Of a stretch of DNA of 64,000 nt, positions 37,810-43,580 are shown in pieces. Under the pieces are notes generated by a model. That model was not told the origin of the DNA. It did no database searches and was given only the letters and a program-made list of their open reading frames with translations. The stretch covers positions 1-64,000 of the forward strand of contig NZ_JARTLM010000007.1 of NCBI RefSeq assembly GCF_029625905.1, given 5' to 3'. This DNA comes from Hydrogenovibrio sp. 3SP14C1 (lineage in GTDB: Bacteria > Pseudomonadota > Gammaproteobacteria > Thiomicrospirales > Thiomicrospiraceae). Numbering within the stretch: position 1 is the stretch's first letter; each line of letters opens with the position of its first letter. The translations under genes were made by a program, and so were the position numbers.

Positions 37810-38058
37810 ATGAGTTGGTTAGAAGATATTTATAAAGTATCAGGCGTACTTGTCGAGGGTAACGCCGAAAAGCCAGCCCCGGCAGTTGAAAACGCAGTCA
37901 CGCCAGTTCAAGAACCTGTTAAGGGTACAGCCCCGGACGGGGGGACGGTGACTTATAGCCATGCGCCGCAAGGCAATGACCTATTGAAATGGGGCATGAT
38001 CGGCGGCGGGGTGCTTGTGTTTTTGCTTATTGTGGTTTTAGTGATGCGAGGTAAATAA
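37810..38058 (+). CDS. Virion membrane protein candidate, 82 residues
   Basis: A short N-terminal helix (MSWLEDIYKVSGVLVEG), a flexible Pro/Ala/Val-rich linker (about 20-50), and a C-terminal membrane helix (about 59-78, WGMIGGGVLVFLLIVVLVM) ending RGK. The layout resembles small membrane proteins of tailless phages that link shell and lipid layer. Overlaps the next start (TAATG). Confidence 0.6.
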   Translation: MSWLEDIYKVSGVLVEGNAEKPAPAVENAVTPVQEPVKGTAPDGGTVTYSHAPQGNDLLKWGMIGGGVLVFLLIVVLVMRGK

Positions 38059-38216
38059 TGCCGTTGTTAATTTGGCCTTTAGCGGCATTATTTACAGGCG
38101 GCGCAGGCTTTGCCGTTGGGAGTTGGACTTCTAACGGTTGGGTTAAGTGGCTATTCATTCTGATTATTGTCGTGATTGCTTATATCACGGCGAAAAAGAT
38201 GGGGTTTATTAAGTAA
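38058..38216 (+). CDS. Tiny phage membrane protein (52 residues)
   Basis: MPLLIWPLAALFTGGAGFAV forms one membrane helix, and KWLFILIIVVIAYITAKK a second, joined by a short polar turn. Both ends overlap neighbouring genes by one base, typical of tightly packed translation-coupled phage genes. Likely a virion or assembly membrane protein. Confidence 0.6.
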   Translation: MPLLIWPLAALFTGGAGFAVGSWTSNGWVKWLFILIIVVIAYITAKKMGFIK

Positions 38217-38410
38217 TGGCGGGCGCAGGTTATTCATTAGATATGAAAAGCGAAGCCAAAAGCGCGGCAACCAAAGGCGATACAAATATTTCCTTTGGGG
38301 CGCGATTTGGTGACAACAATCAAGGCCAAGGCTTAACAAATCCGACATTAATCGGGTTCGCGGTCATTACCTTAATTGCGCTTTATTTTGTATTTAAAAA
38401 GAAAAAATGA
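38216..38410 (+). CDS. Small phage membrane protein (64 residues)
   Basis: Polar Gly/Ser/Asn-rich N-terminus (residues 1-40) followed by a C-terminal membrane helix (PTLIGFAVITLIALYFVF) and a KKKK end, consistent with a tail-anchored topology. Overlaps the next gene by 4 bp. Probable virion component. Confidence 0.6.
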   Translation: MAGAGYSLDMKSEAKSAATKGDTNISFGARFGDNNQGQGLTNPTLIGFAVITLIALYFVFKKKK

Positions 38411-38772
38411 TGCCAGAGTTTAAGCGTTATCAATGGTCAGATGAGTTTTTTAAAGTCTTTGAAAAGTCTTTAAATGATGATGCTCAAACGTTAAAACATC
38501 AAGTTTTAAACGAGCGCGCTCAGGTCATTAGGGTTTTAGATGATGGTGTCGATTTATGGACGATTTTACGACGTGAACGCCGTCAAGATGGTGATGAACT
38601 GGTTTTTTGTTGTGTAGAGGGTACAGGCCTTAAAAAAGGTTATTTACTTATCGAGCAATGGGCGAAAAGCTTGGGGATGGTGACAAGCCGTTTTCATTCT
38701 CTTAGAGGTGGTTTAGCGCGAATGTGTGACGGGTATAACGTCGCTGAAATTGTTTACAGGAAAGAATTGTAA
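38407..38772 (+). CDS. Soluble phage protein, function unknown
   Basis: 121 residues without membrane segments. Contains RVLDDGVDLWTILRRERRQD and GYLLIEQWAKSLGMVTSRFHS, a mixed alpha/beta pattern, rather basic toward the C-terminus. It is the only clearly soluble small protein within the run of membrane protein genes, so it may be an assembly factor or minor capsid protein. No family recognised. Confidence 0.55.
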   Translation: MMPEFKRYQWSDEFFKVFEKSLNDDAQTLKHQVLNERAQVIRVLDDGVDLWTILRRERRQDGDELVFCCVEGTGLKKGYLLIEQWAKSLGMVTSRFHSLRGGLARMCDGYNVAEIVYRKEL

Positions 38773-38774
38773 TT

Positions 38775-39341
38775 ATGAATACGAGTTCAAGTTCAGCGGG
38801 TGACGTAGTCAATGACAATTCCGTCAATTTGCAAAATGGCGGAACGGTTGTGCAAATGGGTCTTGCTCGTTCAAGTGGTCGCGGAAGTGGTGGCCAAGAT
38901 GCTTATAACCAAGGCGGAAATTCAAGCGCGGCAAGTACAGAATATTCTTATAACGTATTAGATCAAGGCGCAATCGAAAAGGCATTTTCATTCGGTGAAG
39001 ATACGTTAAAAACGTTTGAAAAATCAACGAGTGGGCTTTTTGATTCAGCAGACAATGTTATTGATACGGCTGAAAACATCAATAAAGATTCGTTAGAGTT
39101 TGGAGTGAAAGCCATCAATTCAATTGATCAAAACGCTAATTCGATGATGAATTTTGCAGATAAACAAGTGCGCTCTTTGGCTTCAAATAACGCCGGGGTG
39201 GTTTCCATGTTTAAGAATTTCGCGGAAAACCTAAAAGCCGGGGCAACGTCAGAGCAAACCGGGCAAGAAAAAACAATGCTTTATATCATGATGGCGTTAT
39301 TTGTGGTCGTTTTGATTGTTTTAATCAGGGGTAGAAAATGA
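38775..39341 (+). CDS. Tail-anchored structural protein candidate
   Basis: 188 residues. The Gly/Ser/Asn-rich first 60 residues are flexible; residues about 60-155 form long polar helices (GEDTLKTFEKSTSGLFDSAD, DSLEFGVKAINSIDQNANSM) that could be a coiled coil; a C-terminal helix (MLYIMMALFVVVLIVLI) ends RGRK. The layout suits a membrane-anchored stalk or tape-like virion protein. Overlaps the next gene by 4 bp. Confidence 0.55.
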   Translation: MNTSSSSAGDVVNDNSVNLQNGGTVVQMGLARSSGRGSGGQDAYNQGGNSSAASTEYSYNVLDQGAIEKAFSFGEDTLKTFEKSTSGLFDSADNVIDTAENINKDSLEFGVKAINSIDQNANSMMNFADKQVRSLASNNAGVVSMFKNFAENLKAGATSEQTGQEKTMLYIMMALFVVVLIVLIRGRK

Positions 39342-40078
39342 AGTTTACAATTCAGCCGGGGAAAAGCCAGCCAGTTGATTTAGAGCATAGATTTTTAAGA
39401 GTGCTTTATGCGAGTGCGGCCTTTGAAGTTAAAACGCCGAACGCGCCAGAGTTCGAGTTAAGAAATAAGCAAGCAGTCGATTTACGAGACCCTATGCGAA
39501 TTACGCTAATTAACCGTCAATCGGTTGAAATTACGGTCGAACTTCAAACATCAGCCTATGAGATTAAAGAACTTGATAGCGTTGTAATCGCCGAGGGTTC
39601 AAAGGTTGATTTGGTGGACGGTGCGAGTATTGACGTTGGAACGGTTCAAATTGCTCAAGATGCACAAATTGCAATCAAACCGGGGTCAGATGTAGCAATC
39701 AATAATTTGCCAAGCGTGCAAACGGTTGATGGTCAAGTGAATATCGGCACGCTTCCGGCGGTTCAAGTGTCTCAATTGCCTAATGTAACAATCGGGCATA
39801 AGGTCGAAAAGGACACATCAGGGCAGTTGGTCGGATTGCCGCAAATTAGCTTTGACACGGCGGCGAAAACATTGGCCGGAAACGTTTCAAGAAAGCATTT
39901 AGAAATTCAAGCAAGTATCAATAATACGGGTGAAGTTTGGGTTGGTTCGACGGTTGCAGGCGTTGGGATTCCATTAGGAAAAGGCGAGTCATACGACGGG
40001 GAAATAACAGCAGATTTAAATCTGTTTGCAACGGCGTTAAATGACAAGGTAAACGTTATGGAAGTTATAGGGGTTTAA
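39338..40078 (+). CDS. Beta-rich phage structural protein (possible vertex or spike base)
   Basis: 246 residues, no membrane helix. The middle (about 75-150) is made of short repeated beta units such as VDLVDGASIDVGTVQI, VDGQVNIGTLPAVQVSQL, resembling stacked beta structures in phage fibres. The C-terminal half looks like a separate globular beta domain. It directly precedes the collar-domain protein and could be the penton or spike base that carries it. Inference from position only. Confidence 0.5.
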   Translation: MKFTIQPGKSQPVDLEHRFLRVLYASAAFEVKTPNAPEFELRNKQAVDLRDPMRITLINRQSVEITVELQTSAYEIKELDSVVIAEGSKVDLVDGASIDVGTVQIAQDAQIAIKPGSDVAINNLPSVQTVDGQVNIGTLPAVQVSQLPNVTIGHKVEKDTSGQLVGLPQISFDTAAKTLAGNVSRKHLEIQASINNTGEVWVGSTVAGVGIPLGKGESYDGEITADLNLFATALNDKVNVMEVIGV

Positions 40079-40079
40079 T

Positions 40080-40778
40080 ATGCCAATTTCAGGAGCGAAC
40101 CCGCTTGCTTTGATTGCGGAATTACAGAACGGTGCAGATTTAGCAAATTATTTTACGAAAGATGAAGTTTCCGGGCTTTTGGTTCAAGCTTCAGTCGGTC
40201 AAATTGTTTACCTACCAGCTTCACAAATTAATGCGGCAAATAGAGTTTTAAAAGCAAATGCGGCGGAAGTGTTAAGAGCGGACTATGCGGAATTATGGGC
40301 TTTTGTACAAATAAGCGGAAACCTTGTTGCGCAAGCTTCTAAAGGCGTAGGTAATTTCGGGGATGGTGACGGTTCAACAACATTTACTTTGCCTGATTTA
40401 CGTGGTGAGTTCTTGCGAAGTGCAGATGATGGGCGTGGGGTTGATTCAGGTAGGGTTGTTGGTTCAGGTCAAGGAGATTTAACAAAATCTCATAGTCATG
40501 GAGCGAGTACATCAGCCGCCGGAAATCATGGTCATACTGGTACAACTTCAACTAATGGCAATCATTCACACGCTATAAATTCAGGTACAAGTGCAGGTTC
40601 AACCGCCTATTCAAATGGTTCGGGAACATCAGGTACAACAGGCGCGGCTGGTAATCATAACCATAGCTTAAGCATTAATGCCGCCGGAAATCATAGCCAT
40701 GCCGTGACGGTTAATGCGGCTGGTGGAAGTGAGACTAGACCGCGAAACGTAGCACTATTAGCGTGTATTAAGTATTAA
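40080..40778 (+). CDS. Spike/fibre protein with phage tail-collar domain and GNH repeats
   Basis: 232 residues. The region VGQIVYLPASQINAANRVLKA followed by RADYAELWAFV and TFTLPDLRGEFLRSADDGRG is the tail-collar (PF07484-type) domain. The C-terminal third has repeated GNHxH units (GNHGHTG, GNHSHAI, GNHNHSL, GNHSHAV), which in long tail fibres bind iron along the axis, and it ends with the typical ETRPRNVALLACIKY. It most likely contacts the host surface. Such modules are normally found on tailed phages. Confidence 0.78.
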   Translation: MPISGANPLALIAELQNGADLANYFTKDEVSGLLVQASVGQIVYLPASQINAANRVLKANAAEVLRADYAELWAFVQISGNLVAQASKGVGNFGDGDGSTTFTLPDLRGEFLRSADDGRGVDSGRVVGSGQGDLTKSHSHGASTSAAGNHGHTGTTSTNGNHSHAINSGTSAGSTAYSNGSGTSGTTGAAGNHNHSLSINAAGNHSHAVTVNAAGGSETRPRNVALLACIKY

Positions 40779-40788
40779 AGGATAAGGA

Positions 40789-40971
40789 ATGAAAGTTTAT
40801 TATTTAGACCAAGATGGGCGTTTATCAGGAGAGGGGGACACCTACTCAATGGTGCCAAATGCAACAACAAAAGCGCCGCCTGTTATTCCTGACGGGAAAG
40901 AAGCAATTTTTAATACTGATTTGAATGATTGGGAACTGGTTGATTTACCAGTTGACCCAGCACCAGTGTAA
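40789..40971 (+). CDS. Small fibre-associated protein (assembly-chaperone-like)
   Basis: 60 residues, starting MKVYYLDQDGRLSG and containing VIPDGKEAIFNTDLNDWELV, which resembles the short proteins encoded next to tail fibres. It is preceded by AAGGATAAGG. Probably helps fold or cap the collar-domain protein. Its stop overlaps the next start by one base. Confidence 0.5.
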   Translation: MKVYYLDQDGRLSGEGDTYSMVPNATTKAPPVIPDGKEAIFNTDLNDWELVDLPVDPAPV

Positions 40972-41441
40972 TGAACAAGAAAGTAATTTTAATCGGCTTG
41001 GCAGTCGTAGCAGTGATAGGAGTGATTTATAAAATGAGATTACCGCGAGGAATCAGAAACAACAACCCCGGAAACATTGAAGCCAATGCCATTAACTGGA
41101 ATGGCAAAATTGGTGACGACGGGCGTTTCGTAAAGTTCGATAAAATGGAAAACGGCGTGCGAGCCCTAACAATCCTTATCTCAAATTACTACTATCGGCA
41201 CGGCATTAAAACCGTGCGCGGCATGATCAACAGATACGCGCCGCCAGTAGAAAATCAAACGGATTCTTATGTCAATCACGTTGCGGAAAAAGCCGGGGTC
41301 AATCCTGATGTGCCATTGCCACAACTTGAACCATATTTGCGCGATATTGTCGGGGCAATTATCTACCATGAAAACGGGCTAACAATTGCAGATTACGACC
41401 TAATGCGCGGCCTGACCGCCGGAATGGATGCAGTGGCATGA
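40971..41441 (+). CDS. Virion lytic transglycosylase-like protein
   Basis: 156 residues with an N-terminal membrane helix (about 4-20) and a muralytic-type domain (LPRGIRNNNPGNIEANAINW, then ENGVRALTILISNYYYRHG and NRYAPPVENQTDSYVNHVAE). This domain is common in phage virions, where it opens peptidoglycan during DNA entry, and it may also act in lysis. The membrane anchor fits a virion with an inner membrane. Overlaps the next gene by 4 bp. Confidence 0.7.
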   Translation: MNKKVILIGLAVVAVIGVIYKMRLPRGIRNNNPGNIEANAINWNGKIGDDGRFVKFDKMENGVRALTILISNYYYRHGIKTVRGMINRYAPPVENQTDSYVNHVAEKAGVNPDVPLPQLEPYLRDIVGAIIYHENGLTIADYDLMRGLTAGMDAVA

Positions 41442-41593
41442 ATTATCAACAGATGGGGCAACAAATCATTGCAGGCGTGGTGGTCGGCGTTCTGGTTGTC
41501 GGTATCACAACATTTTTAAGAAACCGTCAGATTGTGCCGCCTCCGGTGGCTAAAAATGACGATTACACGAACCTATGGGGGGCATTATCGTGA
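41438..41593 (+). CDS. Tiny phage membrane protein (51 residues)
   Basis: MNYQQMGQQIIAGVVVGVLV continues as a single membrane helix (about residues 9-26), followed by a polar tail with PPPVAKNDD. Overlaps both neighbours by 4 bp. It could be a lysis accessory or a virion protein; position after the transglycosylase slightly favours lysis. Confidence 0.55.
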   Translation: MNYQQMGQQIIAGVVVGVLVVGITTFLRNRQIVPPPVAKNDDYTNLWGALS

Positions 41594-41748
41594 AAGAGCA
41601 AAAGAAAAAGAAAAGTTGGTTTGCATGGATTGTTTTTGGCGTAATTGTCGGTGGTACGGTGTCCGTTGGGATTCCGCCGGAAGTAAGCGCACCGCTTGCA
41701 GAGGTGGCGAGCCAGTTTGCGAGTGATGCAGTAGAGTTTGACGACTAA
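41590..41748 (+). CDS. Tiny phage membrane protein (52 residues)
   Basis: GTG start overlapping the previous stop. A basic N-terminus (KEQKKKKSWFAW), one membrane helix (about 12-28), and an acidic tail ending VEFDD. Possibly a holin- or spanin-like element, but the sequence alone does not show it. Confidence 0.5.
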   Translation: MKEQKKKKSWFAWIVFGVIVGGTVSVGIPPEVSAPLAEVASQFASDAVEFDD

Positions 41749-41751
41749 GCC

Positions 41752-41961
41752 ATGACAGAGACAACCGAAATTATCCCGTATGTTTTAACGGGCGGGGTCA
41801 GTTTCGCTAGTAGTTACGGCGCAGTATGGGCGCATTTAAAGTTTCATCAATGGCGATTAAATGAGCAAAAAGAGTTACTGGTCGACACGGCAAAGCTGGT
41901 GACTTTAATGGATAAAAGAATGGCTATTTTAGAATCAAAGGGGAAAGACAGTGGCAAGTAA
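41752..41961 (+). CDS. Small phage membrane protein, possible lysis protein
   Basis: 69 residues: a moderately hydrophobic N-terminal segment (about 8-27, IPYVLTGGVSFASSYGAVW), then a charged amphipathic helix (EQKELLVDTAKLVTLMDKRM). This order resembles small phage proteins encoded near lysis genes. Its end overlaps the next, very basic, gene. Confidence 0.5.
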   Translation: MTETTEIIPYVLTGGVSFASSYGAVWAHLKFHQWRLNEQKELLVDTAKLVTLMDKRMAILESKGKDSGK

Positions 41962-42046
41962 GAAAGAAGCAACAAAGAAAAACGGAAAGCTTAAAAAGGG
42001 CTATCGATGGAAAAAAGGCGGCGGAATTGTCAAAGCTAAGAAGTAA
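41951..42046 (+). CDS. Tiny very basic peptide (31 residues)
   Basis: GTG start inside the end of the previous gene. Fourteen of 31 residues are Lys, one Arg; sequence pattern KKxxxKKNGKLKKGYRWKK. Highly basic mini-proteins in small phages can condense DNA inside the capsid. It is the last gene before the structural operon terminator. Short length keeps confidence modest. Confidence 0.45.
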   Translation: MASKKEATKKNGKLKKGYRWKKGGGIVKAKK

Positions 42047-42087
42047 ATGTGACGATGCTGCAGAAAAAAGATGTGACTGATCGAGAT

Positions 42088-42115
42088 AAAAAACGCCCAG
42101 GCCTGGGCGTTTTTT
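42088..42115. terminator. Terminator of phage structural operon, CCAGGCCTGG core
   Basis: A perfect 28-bp palindrome with CCAGGCCTGG at 42097-42106 and A6/T6 flanks. It can stop both the rightward structural genes and the leftward 42129 gene. It is the same design as the host terminators at 7233 and 58784. Confidence 0.85.
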
Positions 42116-42128
42116 GTGTCTGGTCCTA

Positions 42129-42671
42129 CTAGGCTTTTTTCCCAAATATCGGAACAACCTTTCCAGTTTTAACGCTGTTTTTATGATGGTGTAATCGTTC
42201 ATTCTCATGTTTTAAGCGTTCAAGTTGTACGTGTAATAACTCGTTATCAGCTTTCAAAGCCAAATTATGCGCCTTGATCGCTTCAATTTCTTTCCTAAGT
42301 TCGTTTAATTCTCTTTGTGATTCGTTATAAATTCGTGAATATTGTACGTGCATATCTGATGGACTCATTCGGGCGTGTGGTGTGTAAGGGTTAATCATTT
42401 TGTGGTCATGTGGATGAATACGGCAGTTAGTCCAGTAATGGCCGAAATAGGACAAATCACCGCATAAAAACCTTAAAAGCATTTCGTAGTATTCAGGGGG
42501 TTGTGTTGATGAATGCCAGTTAGATTCATAACGCCGGATGGTGTAAACAGAAATGCCGGAAAGGTTCGATAATTCTTTCCGGCTTATTCCAGCATAAAGG
42601 CGTAATTCTTTTAGGTAGGTGTGGTATTGATTATGTTTAAATTTATCGAGGTATTCATTTTGGAACGTCAT
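42129..42671 (-). CDS. Second phage regulator: HTH plus coiled coil
   Basis: 180 residues from the ATG at 42671. A helix-turn-helix lies at about 22-45 (LYAGISRKELSNLSGISVYTIRRYE), typical of Xre-type DNA-binding proteins, and the C-terminal part is a long coiled coil (IYNESQRELNELRKEIEAIK onward) for dimerisation. In the circular phage genome this gene would follow the 31639 regulator by 17 bp on the same strand. In the prophage it faces host DNA at dif and has lost that promoter. Candidate activator or repressor of phage genes. Confidence 0.7.
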   Translation of the reverse strand: MTFQNEYLDKFKHNQYHTYLKELRLYAGISRKELSNLSGISVYTIRRYESNWHSSTQPPEYYEMLLRFLCGDLSYFGHYWTNCRIHPHDHKMINPYTPHARMSPSDMHVQYSRIYNESQRELNELRKEIEAIKAHNLALKADNELLHVQLERLKHENERLHHHKNSVKTGKVVPIFGKKA

Positions 42672-42771
42672 TATTTCCAGCCTTAGTGTTAAAAGGCTAA
42701 AGCAAAGCGCGAACCATTCCACGAAAATACGTCAATTAACTGACGAAACAAGCCGAAAATAATCTTTCTCA

Positions 42772-42799
42772 ACTTCGCATAATGTATATTATGTTAAAT
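42772..42799. other. dif: Complete dif site (XerCD target), attR
   Basis: XerC arm ACTTCGCATAA (42772-42782), centre TGTATA (42783-42788) and XerD arm TTATGTTAAAT (42789-42799). From the centre on it matches E. coli dif exactly. It should resolve chromosome dimers at the terminus, and it also forms the right end of the prophage. The XerC arm here would come from the phage, the XerD arm from the host. Confidence 0.93.
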
Positions 42800-42890
42800 T
42801 CAATATTTATCAAATAAACACATAAAACAATGCTCTTCTACTTTCAAAATCAATTAGTTGCGAATAAAGGAGTTAGATTTGTCGTAATGA

Positions 42891-42916
42891 AATAATGACT
42901 AGGCCTGGTCATTATT
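42891..42916. terminator. Hairpin between arsC and dif with AGGCCT centre
   Basis: Arms AATAATGAC and GTCATTATT (9 bp, perfect) enclose T-AGGCCT-G, a near copy of the repeated palindrome (42899-42908). It lies downstream of leftward arsC and would limit read-through toward dif and the phage regulator at 42671. Nothing else is seen in 42800-42956. Confidence 0.55.
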
Positions 42917-42956
42917 GATTGCTTAGATAAAGTAAAAAATGTTTTGGATGCCAAAA

Positions 42957-43310
42957 TTACAAAATGGTTAATACTTTTTCTGGCGGTCTTCCGATCACCA
43001 CCTGATCTCCGACTTTAACAATCGGTCTTTCAATTAACTTTGGATTTTCGACCATAATAGTTAACCATCCCATTCGCGATCTTTCATCACTCACAGACAA
43101 TCCAAGTTCTTTAAATAAAGGCTCACCTGTTCGAATCAATTCCTGTGGCTCGATATTCATCGCTTCACACAACGCATCCAGTTCTTCAATACTGGGTGGC
43201 GTTTCTAGATAACGAACTTCATTAATGGCTAAATGATTATCTTCCAAAATCTGAAAAGTTTGTCGACTCTTAGAACAACGAGGATTATGATAAATCGTGG
43301 CTTGTTTCAT
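42957..43310 (-). CDS. arsC: Arsenate reductase-family protein (ArsC, glutaredoxin-dependent type)
   Basis: 117 residues with the ArsC signature YHNPRCSKSR; the catalytic cysteine is Cys12 as in E. coli plasmid ArsC. The C-terminal RPIVKVGDQVVIGRPPEKVL keeps the arginines that hold arsenate. The reaction is arsenate to arsenite with glutathione and glutaredoxin. No arsB or arsR is adjacent, so it may be a housekeeping or spare-standing copy. Lies 16 bp after xseB on the same strand. Confidence 0.88.
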   Translation of the reverse strand: MKQATIYHNPRCSKSRQTFQILEDNHLAINEVRYLETPPSIEELDALCEAMNIEPQELIRTGEPLFKELGLSVSDERSRMGWLTIMVENPKLIERPIVKVGDQVVIGRPPEKVLTIL

Positions 43311-43326
43311 ATTAAACCTTTAAATT

Positions 43327-43563
43327 CTATTCAACATCTTCAGGTAATTTTTCATCATCCGAATCTTGATCCAAACGCTTATTCAGCGCGGCTTCAACTG
43401 CCTCAATTCGAGACTGACATACCTGATACGCTCTTGTCGCCTCATCCACCATCGGCACCAACTCATCAATATCGATTTCTTCCGAATGAGAGAGTTTTTG
43501 TGCTATTTCCTGTAATTTTGCATAGTTTTGCTGATAACTTTCTGCATTATTTGCTTTTGCCAT
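43327..43563 (-). CDS. xseB: Exodeoxyribonuclease VII small subunit
   Basis: 78 residues, helical, with the family pattern NYAKLQEIAQKLSHSEEIDIDELV and a run toward CQSRIEAVEAALN. XseB binds several copies per XseA to form exonuclease VII, which degrades single-stranded DNA. It lies 17 bp after xseA in the same operon, whereas in many bacteria it sits with ispA and dxs. Confidence 0.88.
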   Translation of the reverse strand: MAKANNAESYQQNYAKLQEIAQKLSHSEEIDIDELVPMVDEATRAYQVCQSRIEAVEAALNKRLDQDSDDEKLPEDVE

Positions 43564-43580
43564 AATCCTAGAATCCTATG

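Larger units (their letters stand above)
31227..42788. mobile_element. Tailless double-jelly-roll (PM2/corticovirus-like) prophage integrated at dif
   Basis: Unit length is 11,547 bp, between the repeated 15-bp cores at 31227-31241 and 42774-42788. Content: two leftward regulators at the ends, a HUH replication protein, a packaging ATPase, a P2-like major capsid protein, several tiny membrane proteins, spike and transglycosylase genes, and no tail, terminase, portal or integrase genes. PM2 itself is about 10 kb with the same kinds of genes. Integration through host XerCD is inferred from the dif arms. CCGG-rich coding sequence differs from the host flanks. Every recognisable gene appears intact, so it may be active. 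Confidence 0.88.

Noticed and set aside
31227-42788. The prophage as a filamentous phage (inovirus), given dif integration, a DUF3693-like regulator and a 40-residue membrane protein.
   Set aside because: The ATPase has no membrane helix as Zot/pI would, there is no pIII- or secretin-like gene, and a 280-residue P2-like soluble capsid protein plus a collar-domain spike and transglycosylase point to a tailless icosahedral phage.
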